Assembly (NCBI GenBank): GCA_963677475.2
Contig: CAXXQD010000023.1
Location: 248,001 to 312,000, forward strand
Direction: 5' to 3'
Length of the DNA stretch: 64,000 nt
Source: JABMQB01 sp963677475
Lineage (GTDB): Bacteria > Bacteroidota > Bacteroidia > Bacteroidales > Prolixibacteraceae
Made by a program: the position numbers and the translations under genes. Positions 61,828 through 64,000 of this stretch are shown here, piece after piece. The notes under the pieces are model-generated. The model did not search any database. It was not told the origin of the DNA and was given only the letters and a program-made list of their open reading frames with translations. Each line of letters starts with the position of its first letter. Position 1 is the first letter of the stretch.

Positions 61828-62835
61828 ATGGGAACGATCAAAGTAACTTATGACGAAATGAAATCGGAATTCCGAAGGATTCTGATCAAAGCAAAATTAA
61901 CACCTGAAAAGGCTCAAAAATGTGCAGAAATATTTGCTACAAATAGCCTTGAGGGGATTTATTCGCACGGGGTTTATCGTTTCCCCAGGTTTATCGAATA
62001 CATTCAAAAAAACTATATTGATGTACATGCGGAACCTGAAGAGATCCATTCAATAGGAGCTATGGAGCAATGGGATGGAAACCTTGGACCGGGGCCATTA
62101 AATGCCGAAGTTTGCACCGATCGTGCCATGGAACTTGCCAGTGAACATGGCATCGGTTGTGTTGCCATTCGGAATACCAACCACTGGATGCGAGGTGGGT
62201 ATTATGGATGGGAAGCGGCAAAAAAAGGCTTTATATTTATTGGATGGACAAACACTATTGCCAATATGCCGGCATGGGGAGCAAAAGATGTCCACTTGGG
62301 AAATAACCCATTGGTTTTTGCTGTGCCATATAATAACGAAGCAATCGTGCTCGACTTTGCCATGACCCAATTCTCGTATGGAAAAATGGAGGAGCTGGTC
62401 GTAAAAGAAAAAGATTTGCCTTTTGCCGGGGGGTATAACAAACATGGCAACTTGACTAATAATCCCAAAGAAATTCTGGAAACAAACAGGGCACTTCCAA
62501 TTGGGTATTGGAAAGGTGCAGGATTATCGCTTTTACTGGATATTCTTGCAAGCATCCTGTCTGCAGGATTGGCTACCCACCAAATAAGCAAATTGGAAAG
62601 CGAGCATAGTGTATCGCAGGTATTTATTGCGATTGACATAAAAAAACTGCAAAACTTCCCAGCGATTGATAATTCTGTTTCTGAAATCATCCGTGACCTA
62701 AAAAAATCAATCCCGGAAGATGAAACACAAAAAACCAGGCATCCTGGGGAACGGGTTGTTCAAACCAAAAAGGAAAACCTTGAAGATGGCATTCCGGTCG
62801 ATAAAAACGTTTGGGAAGAAATAACACACTTATAA
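61828..62835 (+). CDS. yiaK: YiaK-like 2,3-diketo-L-gulonate reductase (Ldh2/malate dehydrogenase family)
   Basis: 335 residues of the Ldh_2 NAD(P)H-dependent 2-oxoacid reductase family. The stretch SHGVYRFPRFIEYI carries the conserved catalytic-type His, and RNTNHWMRGGYYGWEAAKKGFIFIGWTNTIANMPAWGAKD closely follows E. coli YiaK, as does NRALPIGYWKGAGLSLLLDILASILSAG. YiaK reduces 2,3-diketo-L-gulonate in L-ascorbate/xylulose-type catabolism. The 335-residue length matches the family. It is last in the operon, followed by a strong terminator (62860-62895). That the neighbours do not belong to ascorbate use leaves the true substrate open. Confidence 0.85.
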   Translation: MGTIKVTYDEMKSEFRRILIKAKLTPEKAQKCAEIFATNSLEGIYSHGVYRFPRFIEYIQKNYIDVHAEPEEIHSIGAMEQWDGNLGPGPLNAEVCTDRAMELASEHGIGCVAIRNTNHWMRGGYYGWEAAKKGFIFIGWTNTIANMPAWGAKDVHLGNNPLVFAVPYNNEAIVLDFAMTQFSYGKMEELVVKEKDLPFAGGYNKHGNLTNNPKEILETNRALPIGYWKGAGLSLLLDILASILSAGLATHQISKLESEHSVSQVFIAIDIKKLQNFPAIDNSVSEIIRDLKKSIPEDETQKTRHPGERVVQTKKENLEDGIPVDKNVWEEITHL

Positions 62836-62859
62836 GATTCATCGAAAATAATTAGAAAT

Positions 62860-62895
62860 CAGGGAACCGTTCTCTTAAAAAAGAACGGTTCCCTG
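62860..62895. terminator. Bidirectional terminator between yiaK-like and TolC-family genes
   Basis: CAGGGAACCGTTCT (62860-62873) pairs perfectly with AGAACGGTTCCCTG (62882-62895) around an A-rich loop. Shares the GAACCGTTC core with hairpins at 12521 and 30694. Confidence 0.8.
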
Positions 62896-62899
62896 ATCA

Positions 62900-64000
62900 T
62901 TATTCATATTCTTGTATAATTGTCCCAACAGTTCTTAACAAAGCTGTTTGCGTATCGATAAAATTGTAGATTGCTGTTAACCTACCCTGTGCGGCATTTA
63001 AATAAAGGTTCTGTACATCCCTGAAATTAAAAGAATTAATTGCACCAGCCTCGAACTTTTCCTGTGAAATTTGAAGGTTCAATTTTGCAGCAGTAAGGTT
63101 TTCTTCTGCCAGGTTCAACAGGGCTTGCCTCACCAAATAAAATTCGTATAGATTTGCAAGGCTATTGCTTAGGTCATGTTTCATATCATCCACTTCAACA
63201 AGACCAACCTGCTCTTCGATTTTAGCAATTTGAAGGGCCCTTTTTCGGTTGCCTCCACTAAACAAATTTATGCTAAGCGTAAAATTGCCATAGAAATTTG
63301 AAGCGCTTTTCCAGTCACCGCCATTTACTTCATATTTAGTTCGTGCATTGCTTAAACTTGTACCTCCGTTAAATGTCAGGCTGGGCATAAAATCACTTTT
63401 TGCCGCTGCCACAGCATTCTCCAAAAGCCTTTGATTGATATATTGGTTCTGAAGTGCCTTATTGTTTTCGAACATTTGCGCCTGCAAATCGGATAGAACG
63501 TATTCAACCGGAATTGCAGAAAAATCCTCCGTTAACTCATATGAAAGATTTCCATTAACTGCCATTAAATAATTTAGATCACGAAGGGCGTTTTTATATG
63601 CCACTTCTTGCAAAAGATATGCAGATTGATCGGACAAATAGGAATTTTGTGCCTGAAGCACATCATAAGTTACCGATGTTCCAAACTCTTTTTTATGTTT
63701 TTCTTTCTCAAAACGGCCTTCCGAAAGTTTCATTACTTCGTTAACAGTAGCAAGTTTCTCTTTCTCCAACAAAGCAGAATAATAGGCAAGTATCACCGAT
63801 TGAATTGTGCCTTCTACCATAATTGCGGTATTTTGTTTTGAAAGGTTTTCCAATTCTTCAAAACGTTGCTTGCTAATCCTCACCGCATAACCATCAAAAA
63901 GTGTCCAGTTTAACGATACTCCCGCAGAAATACTGTTACGTACATAATCTTCGCTCTCGTTTAAATTAGATGCATTATCCGATCCCAATGAAGCAGAGAT
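62900..64000 (-). CDS. TolC-family outer-membrane efflux protein, 3' part (runs off right edge)
   Basis: At least 366 codons of the C-terminal part; the frame is open at 64000 and the 5' end is outside (full length usually 430-480). Features of outer-membrane efflux proteins: the repeated strand-helix pattern with long amphipathic helices (RFEKEKHKKEFGTSVTYDVLQAQNSYL, LEENLTAAKLNLQISQEKFEAGAINSFNFRDVQNLYL), and TLFDGYAVRISKQRFEELE / SINLFSGGNRKRALQIAKIEE opening each half. The trimer would form the outer-membrane channel of a tripartite exporter; membrane-fusion and pump genes would be expected beyond the edge. Confidence 0.88.
   Translation of the reverse strand: MSASLGSDNASNLNESEDYVRNSISAGVSLNWTLFDGYAVRISKQRFEELENLSKQNTAIMVEGTIQSVILAYYSALLEKEKLATVNEVMKLSEGRFEKEKHKKEFGTSVTYDVLQAQNSYLSDQSAYLLQEVAYKNALRDLNYLMAVNGNLSYELTEDFSAIPVEYVLSDLQAQMFENNKALQNQYINQRLLENAVAAAKSDFMPSLTFNGGTSLSNARTKYEVNGGDWKSASNFYGNFTLSINLFSGGNRKRALQIAKIEEQVGLVEVDDMKHDLSNSLANLYEFYLVRQALLNLAEENLTAAKLNLQISQEKFEAGAINSFNFRDVQNLYLNAAQGRLTAIYNFIDTQTALLRTVGTIIQEYE

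Noticed and set aside
1..64000. CRISPR arrays, tRNA, rRNA, insertion sequences, integrases
   Set aside because: No regularly spaced direct repeats, cloverleaf-like segments, transposase motifs or att-like flanks were seen.

Overview
The window reads as a chromosomal segment of an AT-rich, nitrogen-fixing member of the Bacteroidota, most likely of the Marinilabiliales type (inference). The signs are Type IX secretion C-terminal sorting domains, M56/BlaR1-BlaI pairs fused to carboxypeptidase-regulatory and TonB or plug-like modules, DUF5686 and DUF4922 proteins, Bacteroidota-type intergenic palindromes, and an ECF promoter of the TGTAAC...GTCTAT kind. I saw no rRNA, tRNA, CRISPR array, integrase or transposase.

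Region 1 (1-5188) is the upstream end of a nif operon on the minus strand, in the order nifH-nifI1-nifI2-nifD, with nifD cut by the left edge. A GNAT acetyltransferase and a NifA-like sigma54 activator lie upstream, reading the same way. The nifH control region holds two CCTACA-N4-TGTAGG palindromes and one ATGCTG-NN-CAGCAT palindrome. The last recurs upstream of the NifA-like gene.

Region 2 (5189-15073) holds a polyprenol-phosphate mannosyltransferase, an ECF sigma factor with a membrane partner, dihydroorotase, a BlaI/M56 pair whose peptidase carries a long array of plug-like repeats, a coiled-coil lipoprotein, a small membrane protein and a PlsC acyltransferase.

Region 3 (15253-25079) is the least explained part. 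A secreted protein of about 1,369 residues, with a Thr-rich linker and a glycine-rich hydrophobic segment, converges on a four-gene operon whose products all carry signal peptides and one of which looks like an outer-membrane barrel. Two further exported orphans follow.

Region 4 (25154-30673) holds mfd and a second BlaI/M56 pair, this time fused to a TonB C-terminal domain and preceded by BlaI-type palindromes.

Region 5 (31016-44348) looks like cell-wall sugar salvage and envelope work: a BadF-type amino-sugar kinase, a GHL10 glycosidase-like protein, a GT2, a thioredoxin-like protein, a HIT-like DUF4922 protein, a SpoIID/LytB protein, a DUF5686 outer-membrane protein and an AmpG-like permease. 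An LVIVD-repeat Type IX substrate is inserted before the permease.

Region 6 (44352-56313) holds DUF2752 and CD225 membrane proteins, a BNR-repeat Type IX substrate with a lipoprotein, AhpC-OsmC peroxide defence, two tandem Tat-exported Gfo/Idh/MocA oxidoreductases and a BNR-repeat protein broken by a one-base frameshift.

Region 7 (56467-64000) holds a secreted charged protein divergent from a histidine kinase/OmpR response-regulator pair, a tight four-gene operon (SDR, racemase-like, MazG-like, YiaK-like dehydrogenase) and the 3' part of a TolC-family gene running off the right edge.
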